64,000 nt of DNA, from NCBI RefSeq assembly GCF_010093595.1, contig NW_022985444.1, forward strand, positions 938,654 to 1,002,653, in the 5' to 3' direction. The notes beneath the pieces are model-generated. The model had not been told where the DNA came from and ran no database searches. It worked only from the letters and a program-made list of their open reading frames with translations. The stretch is from Mytilinidion resinicola (Eukaryota > Ascomycota > Dothideomycetes > Mytilinidiales > Mytilinidiaceae). Positions 55,205-64,000 of the stretch are shown here, in pieces. The first letter of the stretch is position 1; each line of letters opens with the position of its first letter. The translations under genes were made by a program, and so were the position numbers.

Positions 55205-55475
55205 TACAGTACTAGGGCATAAGACTAGGCTCCTGGACTTGTCACTGCTTAGCTCCAATCTTGCTTACTCGACACCACTGTGAAGGGTGGCCCAGCTATT
55301 CAGTAGCCAGTCAGTCAAGAGGCAGTAATACAGCTTTAAAAATCTCTGGGCGTACCCCAAGCCTTGGATTTATGACTGCTTGGCTTCGATCTTGCTCAGT
55401 CGACACCACTGTGAGAGGTGGCCCAGCTATTTGGTAGCCAGTCAGTCAAGAGGTAGTCTAATCCAAACTGCCTTA
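55205..55475 (+). repeat. Tandem MITE-like repeats F and G
   Basis: Two adjacent copies of a unit of about 105 bp (about 55230-55332 and 55370-55460). Each contains ACACCACTGTGA, GGTGGCCCAGCTATT and AGCCAGTCAGTCAAGAGG. The first is preceded by a TACAGTACTAGGGCATAAG terminus. They are related to element E at 50.7 kb and more distantly to the 230-bp MITEs. Confidence 0.7.
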
Positions 55476-55580
55476 AAACTGACGTCTTGCCTAGATTTTA
55501 GAAAGCCCACGGGGGTACCCCAAGCAGTGGCAAAAAAGTGTACACAGACTTAAAGTCTGTCTCTATATCAACCTCTGCCA
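55476..55580. other. Spacer before GNAT gene end
   Basis: Short spacer between the repeats and the stop codon of the acetyltransferase gene, with a possible hairpin (AGACTTAAAGTCT near 55548) that could aid 3' end formation. The position is suggestive only. Confidence 0.3.
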
Positions 55581-56156
55581 TCACTCCCCCTTCACCATCT
55601 CCCGCCACTCCCCCTCCAGCATCCCAAACTCCACCTCATCCCACCACTCCCCCTCATACCACAAACACTCCCTTCGCCTCCCCTCCTCCTTGAACCCTAG
55701 TCGCGCATACAACCGCACTGCCCCCTCGTTAAACCCAAACGCCCCAATCCCAATCCGATGCAACCCCGCCGTCTGGAACCCCCACTTCAGCGCCCACCGA
55801 ATCGCCTCGCTGCCGTAGCCTTTGCCCTGGTGCGCCGCGACGATGTCGACGCTGATCATGCTATTGCGGTGGTGGACGACGTGGAGAGGCGAGGCCTCGA
55901 GGGAGATGACGCCGATGGGAGGTGTTGATGAGGATCCTGGCGAGGGCGCAAGACAAATGATGACGCCGAGCATGCACTCATCCAGCAGGTGCTTCTTCCA
56001 CCGCTTCGTAGCGGCCATGCTCTCCGGGACGTGGAGGCTGGCGGAGGAGTTTGCATAAGCGCGTGCGTCGGATTGGATGGAGTGTAGAAAAACGTCGTAG
56101 TCTTCGATCGCGTGGTAGTGGAGGCGCTTGCTTTGGAAGGGGTGGGGGCGAGCCAT
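55581..56156 (-). CDS. GNAT-family N-acetyltransferase
   Basis: A single-exon gene of 191 residues. It follows the RimJ/RimL-type GNAT layout. The N-terminal RLHYHAIEDYDVFLHSI is followed by GVISLEASPLHV, MISVDIVAAHQGKGYGSEAIRWALKWGF (the acetyl-CoA loop Q-x-x-G-x-G), then AGLHRIGIGAFGFNEGAVRLYARLGFKEEGRRRECLW, the typical N-x-A-x-x-L-Y-x-x-x-GF motif. Such enzymes acetylate amino groups of proteins, antibiotics or small metabolites. The substrate cannot be read here. There is no targeting signal. The start at 56156 is the only sensible Met. It is isolated, with repeats 3' and a long non-coding region 5'. Confidence 0.9.
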   Translation of the reverse strand: MARPHPFQSKRLHYHAIEDYDVFLHSIQSDARAYANSSASLHVPESMAATKRWKKHLLDECMLGVIICLAPSPGSSSTPPIGVISLEASPLHVVHHRNSMISVDIVAAHQGKGYGSEAIRWALKWGFQTAGLHRIGIGAFGFNEGAVRLYARLGFKEEGRRRECLWYEGEWWDEVEFGMLEGEWREMVKGE

Positions 56157-57094
56157 CTTTCTTCTTTCTCTAAGCTGCTAGGATTCAGGTCTTGAAATGG
56201 TGTTGAGATGCATTGATGTAAATGTGGACGTTAGACTATACTTATATAGCGCATGATGGGTAGCTGGGATGTGCAAACTAACTCCCGGAGGATTATGTTT
56301 GAGTCATCGCACTAGGCCTTGCTAGGTAGGTGTTGAAGGAATTCCTCGTACACCATGATACCGCTGCGTAAAGGCTTCAACACTCCATCAGAAAATTCGA
56401 AAAGGAAGAAAACTCATCGTAAGAAGCTCTATTTCTGAACAAACCCGCTTCTCTTTTCGTAACCTACCTTGGCAGTGAAGACGCCCCTGGACCAATTAGG
56501 AGTTTACATGCATGATGTTAAGAATCCAGGAGTCCAAACCATGCCTACGTCAATGAAGATCCGATTCAGGCATAGAAACTGAACACAAACACCTAGCAAA
56601 CGTATATTTGATTCCAGAGGATTGCACGTAAAGAGAGCTTACAAACGAGCCTACCTTTGTCTTCTGCTTATCTTTTGAATTACCTAAGGCCTTCGAACAA
56701 ACTCATACGAGCAGCAGAAGCCACAGCACCGACTCCTGAAATAGACACCGAGGATTTATGATGATGATAAGAGATTAATATCGGCTCTACCGTAGTACCC
56801 CTTTGCACGCCCCCAAATCCATATGACCCACCTCACGACCCACCATTATGGATGCAACTATGAGTATAAAATAAACGCCCCCTAAATCAGGCTAGCATAC
56901 TAGCTCCGCTGCCGGCCCAGCCAATATACCAAGACGCCCCCAGCCTACTCAGAACGCCAGCGCTACCTACCCATAGATAAAGTGACAAAAGAAACACCCT
57001 CACAATCGCCCCGACATATCATCCCCGCTGACAACTTAGCTAGCCTACCTAGCCACCCCTAGCCTATTCAAACCCTCAACGTGAAATATGTCGC
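56157..57094. other. Intergenic, nothing recognised
   Basis: 0.94 kb. It contains the GNAT promoter and, at the right, a C-rich stretch with repeated CTAGC/CCTAGCC words (56880-57070) near the 3' end of the next gene. No ORF. Confidence 0.4.
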
Positions 57095-59281
57095 CTAACC
57101 CAGCCTCGAAAGATCCCGATGTCCACCGCTGACATTCCGGCTACCAAAGAACGGCACATGTCCCCCCATCAGCCCCGAGCTGCGACGAAACTCCGTCATC
57201 CCGTCTCCAGATTCATGCCGCTTCTCGCCACGCTTAGCCGGGGCCATCAACTCGAGGCTAGGTACTGCGATGTCTGACCTATCCTTTCCACCGTCGGACG
57301 TGCTCTTGGGAAGTGACAGCTCGTAGGTCTCAGAGCTCGAATTGCTAGCGTGGCGATCGGGGGAGGTCGGACGATCATCAGGCACGCACGGCGCTTGGGG
57401 GAGGAACTCCGTGTCGTAGCGAGGTCGGTCCCTGACGCTGCCGCTGGGAGTGTGGCTGAGGGTGCCTATGCCGTTGGTGCTGCGGCCGCTGACGCCGCGG
57501 ATGCCCCCGCGCGAGAGGCCAAACTTTCCACTGCCGCTTGAGGAGGCGAAGGTGGTAGTATGGTTGCCGTTAGCGAGGCGTTCTTGGCTAGGGAGGAATC
57601 CGCGGTCGCCCTCGAGGGGGAGCGAAAGGGCACGCATGTTCATGGAGGAGCGAGGGCGCTCGAGCCGGTTGGCCGACTTAGATCGACGACGAGTGATGTG
57701 GGGAGTTGAGGGACCAGATTCATCCAGGATTCTGGAAAGAGAATGGGAGCGCTGGTGTCCAGGGCGGCCAGAGAAGAGAGGGGCAGGGATGAACTTCTTG
57801 TTTGATGAGAGGGAGTCGGTTGGGTATGGATCGAATTCGATTTCCTTCACCCTGCCTTTGCCTTTGATGTCGATCTCCTTGGCCTTACACTTTCCAGTGA
57901 CATCAAAGGCGACGCTCTGGGCAAGGATGTTCTCATTGGTCGGACCCGACTCGGTGTGCATGCTCAGAATATGCAGGCTCGCCGGCTTTGACGAGGTACG
58001 GTCCGGTATCATAAGAGGAACATCCCCCGAAGGCTTCCGATCAGTGAAAGGAGGTGGCATTGGGACTAAACCACGGGACGTCTTGGGACACTGATGAACT
58101 TCAATCTCGTCCGCTGGAAGGGTAGGCAACAGACGGGAAAGTACATGTGGATTTGGGTCTGCAAAGAGCGATACTCCGCTCGAAACCGGCTGTTGTCGGC
58201 CATGGTCTGGGACTGGCTTGCGGCTCGTCATGATCGATTGAAACCGAGATGGAGGTTGGGGAAGAGGCCGATTCGCTAACAGCTCTTCGTTCTTCGCCTG
58301 CAAAGCTTCCACATGTAACCTAAGGTCTTTGTTTCGATTTCGAAGTTGGGCCATCGAATAATGAAGTTCCTCATCAGCCTCTCGAGCTGCTTGCTCTGGG
58401 CTGATGACAGATAGCTGTGAGCTATTGCTGGATCTGAGGGGGCGGGTTGGGAATATCCCATAGCGGACCAAAGGCACAGGACGCTCAGCCTGCATAGCCT
58501 CGAAGATATATCGAACGGAACGCTCATCATCTTCAGACTTGTCGCTCAAAACACGGATGCCTCCTTTAATCGTCGAAAGTCGCGGTTTGACAATTACACT
58601 GAGATAGTCGGCGATACGCTCGGTGACATCGGTTTGCCAGCCCTCGAAATTTGTGCCAGCTCGAGGTTTGAGAGCCACCGTTGTCTCCTGAATCGCTTCG
58701 AGACACGTCTTGACGAGCTCTAGATGGTCCTTCTCGCGCAGCGACTTAGCAATAGCATACTTGACGTCAGTAGCGACGTCGGACCATCGCATGAGATCCG
58801 GCTTGGAAATCTTGTCGATGCATTGCATGACGAAATGCTTTCTCAGCTGCAGCTGGTCAATGATACTATCAAGACGGGCCAGCTGAAACCCAGCCGGGGT
58901 GGTGGTCTGTAGGAAGGTGCCTAGTTGGATCCATCCACGCATTTCCATAGATGGCAGATGTTTGTACCAATCTGCCGGAGAAACTGGCAATTCTACGACG
59001 TCATAGTAGAACAGCCAAATCAGAAAGTGGGACAGAGATTCTGCTGTGATTTGGTCCGCGAAAGCAATGACTCCGATAGCTATCGGCGCGCTGATTGTCG
59101 ACTGATTGGTTGATATAACACCAGCGTAAGTGCGCCCTCGAAAGATCCGTCGAAATCCAGTTGGAGCTTCAGTTGGAGCAGTTTGAGGCCTCGAGAGTTC
59201 CCGTCGTACCGGGGCAGTCTGAGGGGTTACTGGGAGTCCCATATACCGCTTGAACTTTTGGATCTTGTTGGCCAAAGGCAT
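57095..59281 (-). CDS. Large partly disordered protein of unknown function
   Basis: A single-exon gene of 728 residues. Residues 1-50 are basic with RRELSRPQTAPTEAPTG. Residues 60-260 look folded and helical (DQITAESLSHFLIWLFYYDVVELPVS, WIQLGTFLQTTTPAGFQLARLDSIIDQLQ, LVKTCLEAIQETTVAL). A coiled coil at about 295-345 (AAREADEELHYSMAQLRNRNKDLRLHVEALQAKNEELL) is followed by about 380 disordered residues rich in Ser, Pro, Arg and Gly, including KAKEIDIKGKGRVKEIEFD and RRRSKSANRLERPRSS. There is no membrane segment. It may be a cytoskeletal or signalling scaffold, but I do not recognise the family and assign no function. A pyrimidine-rich 5' region without another ATG supports the start. Confidence 0.75.
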   Translation of the reverse strand: MPLANKIQKFKRYMGLPVTPQTAPVRRELSRPQTAPTEAPTGFRRIFRGRTYAGVISTNQSTISAPIAIGVIAFADQITAESLSHFLIWLFYYDVVELPVSPADWYKHLPSMEMRGWIQLGTFLQTTTPAGFQLARLDSIIDQLQLRKHFVMQCIDKISKPDLMRWSDVATDVKYAIAKSLREKDHLELVKTCLEAIQETTVALKPRAGTNFEGWQTDVTERIADYLSVIVKPRLSTIKGGIRVLSDKSEDDERSVRYIFEAMQAERPVPLVRYGIFPTRPLRSSNSSQLSVISPEQAAREADEELHYSMAQLRNRNKDLRLHVEALQAKNEELLANRPLPQPPSRFQSIMTSRKPVPDHGRQQPVSSGVSLFADPNPHVLSRLLPTLPADEIEVHQCPKTSRGLVPMPPPFTDRKPSGDVPLMIPDRTSSKPASLHILSMHTESGPTNENILAQSVAFDVTGKCKAKEIDIKGKGRVKEIEFDPYPTDSLSSNKKFIPAPLFSGRPGHQRSHSLSRILDESGPSTPHITRRRSKSANRLERPRSSMNMRALSLPLEGDRGFLPSQERLANGNHTTTFASSSGSGKFGLSRGGIRGVSGRSTNGIGTLSHTPSGSVRDRPRYDTEFLPQAPCVPDDRPTSPDRHASNSSSETYELSLPKSTSDGGKDRSDIAVPSLELMAPAKRGEKRHESGDGMTEFRRSSGLMGGHVPFFGSRNVSGGHRDLSRLG

Positions 59282-60284
59282 GTTGGCAGTAAGAATGGGT
59301 AAAGATGATAGAGAAAGTAAGATTCGAAAAGAGTATTCTTGACACGAACTGGTATTGAAAAGGGCCCCGGTTCGGGTTCGGATTCAGGTTGCGGATGGTG
59401 GTGTGGTGTGGGATAGCGGGTGTGAGGGCGATGAAGGAAAAGCTGGTCCAGCTTGAAAAAGGCTTCCTTAAGAATACACAGCGGAGAAGCTGTGTGAAAA
59501 GAGCTCTACGAACTAATTTGGACAGATATTAGGTTCGGGTGGTCCGTGGTGGTGCGGGTATGGTAGGTTAGGATGATGAAGAAAATGTCTGTCTTGCATG
59601 AGAAAGACTGCCTTAAATAGGCCCAGCGTGGACGCTTTATGAAAGGAAGCCGTAGCACACACTCTACGACAGTGATTGTGAAGTAACTGAACTAAACTGC
59701 CCCTTGCACTGAGTCGACGGATTGGGTCACGTGCAGAGCCCTGAAGGCCAAAACACAAGAACCAAAGATTCGATAACCTTCACCAGCAGTAAAAACAGGT
59801 GAAACGTTGTATGCAACTAGAATCTCTTTAGGTACCAGGGGAGGTCTTGTGGTAGAGGTGAAATGAAGAGGCTAAGGTTCAGCACTTCAAAGTCTTCTCG
59901 TGGGCGGATTATCAATATTATCAATATGAATCTAAGCTGGCATAGCAATGTTGGTTCGGTGTCCAAACTAATGCATCGTGGTCGTAAAGTCTTAGTCCCG
60001 CTTTGCTGAACAATTGGAAACCAAATCTAGGTCGAGCATTAGTTACTGACGACGACAAAAACCCACGGGATACCAAACCTTCGGAAAACCTGGCCAACAT
60101 ATAGGTCTGAGTCCCTTAAAATACTCACAATTTCTTCAACACCGAAAAAGAGCACCATCTTCAAGAAACTTGTATATTTCATATCTATATGGCGCTTACG
60201 AGTGGTATCGTTCTAGCTCTTGCCAAACCGCTCAAATCCAGACCATGCAGTTACTTCCACAAAAGAACGCCAAGCCCAAATGAT
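59282..60284. other. Intergenic with duplicated 5' segments
   Basis: 1 kb. Two imperfect copies of a block of about 130 bp can be seen on the plus strand (59395-59520 and 59545-59680), each with GGTGTGGGAT/GGTGCGGGTA, GATGAAG, GACTGCCTTAA/AGGCTTCCTTAA and a GCTTTATGAAA/CTGTGTGAAA word followed by CTCTACGA. It is probably a promoter or 5' UTR duplication. Confidence 0.4.
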
Positions 60285-61468
60285 TCAATCCTCTTCGTGA
60301 CTCATTTCATCCTCGAAGAACGTTGGAAGGTAAAGCTTCGTGTTTTCGTACACCAGGAATGTGACAATCGTAGTTGGTATGACGCGGACAGTATTAGGGA
60401 TGACACTGCTTCAATGTTAGCTATTGTACCTTTGCAATGGTGAAAATCAAGACGCCTCGACCAGAAGCCGGAATGTGTCGAGTAAAACCCACCCCTTGTA
60501 AAATGCAAAAAACCCTTCATTCTTCCACGTCTTCCTCAACACATCAAACAACCCGTTATAGTTCTTGTTCGCATCATACGTCTGCATCCTAGCTCTTATC
60601 GGCTGATAAGGATATGTAATGGCGCCGGCGAGCAGCTTTGAGCCGCCGCTCATATAGATGTACTCCCAATTCGACAGATTGTGCTCGCCGCCAATCATCG
60701 CACCACGTCGGTGCTTCATTTTCTCGTAAATAGAGAATTGGACCGCTCCGTGAGCGACGCCGAGGGAAGAGGGCGTGAATCCGGCCCACAGCCCTTTGAG
60801 CCCGCGCGTCCTATATACGTGCTTCATGCCAGACCATAGGCCGGTGTAGGCGTCCGGGTGGTTGGCGCCGCGCTCCAGCATGCGTGTTTTTACGACCCAT
60901 ATCGGGTTCGTACATGCGCCGGTGAGGAGGCCTGGGAATAGATCAGTTAGTATGAAGCACAGGAAGATGCCCGATATAAAAAGGCAATATGGACGTACCG
61001 GCAATCACAGACGCGGAGAAGAACTCCCCAGACGACAAATGTTCGCCGTGCCCTCGACGCGCCTGCAGCAGATCCTTCATATTACGGTACCAGAGAAAGT
61101 ACAGTCCCCACCCCAACGAGTTCCCCAGCATATTCGGCCACAGGCCTCGATACAGCGCCCGCACCCCGCCTTCGTGCTGAATAACATTGCGAATGATGCG
61201 GAACGAGTCGCCCGGTTTTGATCGTGTCTTAGTGTTTACTAGGATCCAAAAATTAGCCCCGAAGACGTGAAAAACTAGCGCGAAGGAAGATGTGGGTATG
61301 CGCACGCTGCAAACGATTTTTGAGCAGGTCCAACGGATGCACTGTCAGGCAGCTCACAACCCCCGCGGTAAAGCCAGCTACGCTTTCTACAACAGATGGC
61401 GACAGTTTCGAAGGGCGCGGGGGCGGGTCGTGGACAGGGCCCTCGAGCGGTGGGAGGGCGCGCGGCAT
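60285..61468 (-). CDS. FLX1: Mitochondrial carrier, FLX1-like (flavin/folate transporter)
   Basis: Four exons (61306-61468, 60999-61238, 60493-60931, 60285-60405) with introns of 67, 67 and 87 bp give 320 residues. It is a member of the SLC25 mitochondrial carrier family, with three repeats each holding the Px[DE]xx[KR] signature or a variant: PLDLLKNRL in repeat 1, PIWVVKTRM in repeat 2 and PYQPIRARMQ in repeat 3. Six membrane helices are implied. The sequence around EGGVRALYRGLWPNMLGNSLGWGLYFLWY and LTGACTNPIWVVKTRML is closest to yeast Flx1 and human SLC25A32, which move FAD or folate across the inner membrane. The terminus after the last splice reads VIPNTVRVIPTTIVTFLVYENTKLYLP. The start at 61468 (MPRALPPLEG) gives the usual length. 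The name is by resemblance. Confidence 0.85.
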
Positions 61469-62168
61469 TATGTGCCAGTGGGGGATAGAACGGCGTATGG
61501 CGTGCGCATGCTTAGGTTGGAGACATGTCGTAGCACAGGGGAAGCTCGAGAATGGGGAATTGGACGTTAAGAGGCTGCAACCGTTGGGCGCGGTGAATAA
61601 ATGCGATGCTGGTGGTGCAGCTGGATGGAGGGAGGTTGGTGACGCGGATCTCGTCCAGGGAACCTCCACTTGCTGAACGTCATTCGGCTTTCCTTAATGA
61701 AAGAAGGCCCATGCCCAAGCTTCCCCAGGCATTATTGAATCAGAGTTTTCTCTACCAGAGCCATAGCATACCTATAGTTCCTTACTATGCTCATTATAAT
61801 CATCACAGCTTTTCTATTCATCCCAATTTCAACTCTTGATCGTAGTTGAGTTGTTCTGTGCGGTGAGGCTCATGACTCGCGCATAGAGCTTATCAATCTC
61901 GACCTTCACCAATTCCGCCAATCGCACGTGAGAACTAGTGGAGTATCAATAATGGGATCTTGCAAAAGCATCCAGAAGATATTCATGTCAGATTCCATTC
62001 GTAAATCCTCGCTTAATATATACCAAGAAAGTAAACTATGATGAATATCGTACGTTCCATATCACAGCATTAAAGCCACAGTCCCGCAATCCAACCTCCC
62101 AAACAATGTCGCTATGTCAGTCGTCAAGCTTTTAGGAGGCATCAAATTAAGCCATATCCTTTACGTCC
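61469..62168. other. Intergenic, nothing recognised
   Basis: 0.7 kb. The carrier gene's frame stays open for another 67 codons upstream but as low-complexity sequence. The right part is the 3' region of the amine oxidase gene. No other gene. Confidence 0.4.
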
Positions 62169-64000
62169 TCACTTCTTGCAGCAATCCTTCTTCTGCTCTC
62201 CTCCAAACGCCAATGTCGACAGCTTATCCACCAAGCTCACGCCCTGCTTGACGCCACTCGGCACGCTGCAGTAGCTGGGGGGGACATCCAAGCACGGATT
62301 TCTCGTGAAGAAGTTCCTTGGGCGTAGAAGCAAGGTCATCGGCTCAGCAGGCATGACGGGGAAGTCCTCCGGACTCGGGAAATGGGTAATGCCGAAGGTG
62401 TGCCAAAGCACAATATCCTCGTTAGCGATGTTCTGGTTAGGATTGGCAGCGATCCAAGCGGGAAGACCTTCGGAGGGCTCGCCGGATGTTTGAGGCACGT
62501 GACGGCCGGCAGGGTGAATTTGAGAGTCGTCGTCTATGACTAATTACCATCTATGTATATGTTAGAGATGAGAGGGGACGCTTACACTTTGTTACATGCA
62601 CGGCATGTCGAGCGAAACCAGCACGCTTCCATACCAATCCATTCTCCTTAGGCAGTAACACCGGTACCTCCCTACTCACCAGCTTGTAGCTGACAGGCTT
62701 GTGGCTGTATGGGTTGAGCTTGCTCTCATTGCTCATCTCCCACGTCCTGCTGCTCGCACCGTCGTAATCGCTCTTGGCCTGTTCAGGGGTCTCGAACCGA
62801 GTCTTCTTTGCGTAGAAAGCATTGCCGTATGGGTTCTCCTTCGAGCCGACTTCGCCTGCTCCTCTCGCAGCATCAACTTGGAAGATAGTGTTCTTCGGTC
62901 CATCAATATTAGGATCGACGCGAAGGCAGAAGAGATGCTGGTGGTTGTGGGCGTTGACACCTGGGTACACTTCTGTGCCCCAGCCGTGGAGATCTTCGCC
63001 TGGGAGCATAGAGTATGTATTTAGAATACCAGTGAGCTTGATCTCGAGCTGCACGGTACCATCCTGGTGGAAGATCCAGTAGACGCAGTACTCGTAGTTG
63101 GCGGCGGTAAAGATGTGCGAAATAATGAGCTTCCTGGCGCGAGTGACCGTTACGCTGTCATCACGGAAATCGGTGTGCTTGAACAAGATGCCGTTATCCT
63201 CCTCGTGCACGCAAATTGCGTTCTTGATGGTTGTCGGTGCGCCAGCGCGGTTGACGAATGCGGCGTCGAGGTAATGGATGGCACCCTTGCAGTCACATCC
63301 CAGACTCAGTGAGTTGGTCATGTATCCTCCTCCATATTCTCCTAGATCGAACGCATGCTTGCGCTGGTGAGGGTGTTCGGGATTGCCGTATGGCACAACC
63401 ATCTCTGCGAGAGACATGCGCCAGAAGATTGGTCGCTCATTGCCTTTGTCGTCAAAGGTGATGTTGGACAAAACCATACCCTCCCGGTAGTTGAAGCCAA
63501 TGTGTAGTTTCCAATTCTGCCAGCTGATTATTCGTCCATCCATTGTGAAAGAAACGCCCTCTGGTTGAGTGATGTTGATAGGCTTGATATCAGTGCGGTA
63601 GCCACCCTCAGCTTCGATAAATGCGGCATGGTAGTTGTTTGGTGGAGCTGCGTTAACCGGTCGTCGTACATTCGGTATGTCGATGTGAATAATCTCTTGA
63701 GTATCGGCATTGAAAATTGGGCAGAAGTCTAGGGGATAGCTGTACTGGCTGTCGTCGACGTGTGGGCGATAGTACATCAGTGCCTGCTGAAGGCGCACAT
63801 TGCTCCCGAAGCGCTCATCGTAGCCGATCGTCCAAGCTGTAGGATCATTTAGAAGTCAATCTTGGAAGTTTAAACTAATCGCACTCACGGTCGCAGTACA
63901 CTTTGTGCATATCTTCCGCCGGTATGCCAAGAATCCCACATTGTTCGATGACCTTGGGGTCTTTCCGAACCACTAACTCCACTATTTGCAAGTCTTCCAT
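62169..64000 (-). CDS. Copper amine oxidase (5' end beyond the window)
   Basis: Three exons are visible (63889-64000, 62586-63836, 62169-62539) with 52-bp and 46-bp introns, giving 577 residues of the C-terminal part. The start lies beyond 64000. The enzyme oxidises primary amines to aldehydes, releasing ammonia and hydrogen peroxide. The cofactor site is intact: the ANYEY motif holds the Tyr that becomes topaquinone, the copper ligands HQH are in AHNHQHLFCLRVD, and the catalytic-base region YMTNSLSLGCDCKG / GDCKG-like is present. Other family blocks are FVNRAGAPTTIKNAICVHEEDNGILFKHTD and AGRHVPQTSG. The C-terminus is KKDCCKK, without a peroxisomal SKL-type signal. It is presumably a nitrogen-nutrition gene. 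Confidence 0.92.

Noticed and set aside
57350..58094. Plus-strand ORFs up to 214 codons
   Set aside because: Antisense to the long 728-residue gene. No domain.
62169..64000. Copper amine oxidase as a tailoring enzyme of the RiPP-like pathway, as in victorin biosynthesis
   Set aside because: It lies about 40 kb from the precursor with many unrelated genes between, and such oxidases are common nutritional enzymes. There is no positional support.
1..64000. tRNA, rRNA or CRISPR features
   Set aside because: No cloverleaf-like B-box context, ribosomal segments or regular spacer-repeat arrays were noticed by eye. A covariance search was not possible.

Overview
The window is nuclear DNA of a filamentous ascomycete (Pezizomycotina). 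Short GT-AG introns of about 46-90 bp carry CTAAC-like branch points, and the families present (HET, DUF2235, DUF7580, HeLo-like, SAT4/rhodopsin-type membrane protein, UstYa/DUF3328) are typical of that group. Dothideomycetes is my best guess, but nothing here proves the class. No rRNA, tRNA or CRISPR array was recognised.

Layout. 0-9.4 kb: a decayed GTPase and a decayed DUF2235 hydrolase, a HET-domain gene, a conserved membrane protein and a short DUF7580 gene. 10.9-18.2 kb: a nuclear protein with half a zinc cluster, an orphan gene and a seven-helix SAT4-type membrane protein. 18.8-23.7 kb: a thiamine-diphosphate enzyme, a secreted precursor with kexin-cut repeats, and a divergent UstYa (DUF3328) oxidase. 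24.4-26.5 kb: a HeLo-like/WD40 protein without a nucleotide-binding domain. 28.5-41.2 kb: small hypothetical genes, two tiny zinc-ribbon proteins, three BTB-like genes (two of them tandem paralogues), an SDR enzyme and a coiled-coil/zinc-finger protein. 42.3-48.8 kb: two small cysteine-bearing secreted proteins, a secreted zinc protease and a fungal linalool dehydratase/isomerase homologue. 49.7-55.2 kb: a second decayed DUF2235 gene interrupted by a MITE-like repeat, then a second HET gene. 55.6-64 kb: housekeeping genes (GNAT, a long disordered protein, a mitochondrial flavin/folate carrier and a copper amine oxidase running off the right edge).

Most interesting: the 21.7-23.7 kb pair. The precursor has a signal peptide, dibasic sites and five copies of a block containing Ser-Ser-Tyr-Ala. 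It is transcribed away from an UstYa-type gene with intact HxxHC and YxxHC motifs. This is the minimal signature of a dikaritin-type fungal RiPP (cyclic peptide) pathway. The conserved tyrosine block does not match the ustiloxin, phomopsin, asperipin or victorin cores I know.

Other themes: both DUF2235 genes carry in-frame stops, most clearly at conserved tryptophans (TGG to TAG or TGA), suggesting G:C to A:T decay such as RIP. A 230-bp Tc1/mariner-like MITE is present in three copies of identical length, with degenerate relatives. HET, DUF2235, HeLo-like and DUF7580 genes together look like an allorecognition/defence neighbourhood. All exon structures were read by eye from splice signals and frame continuity.
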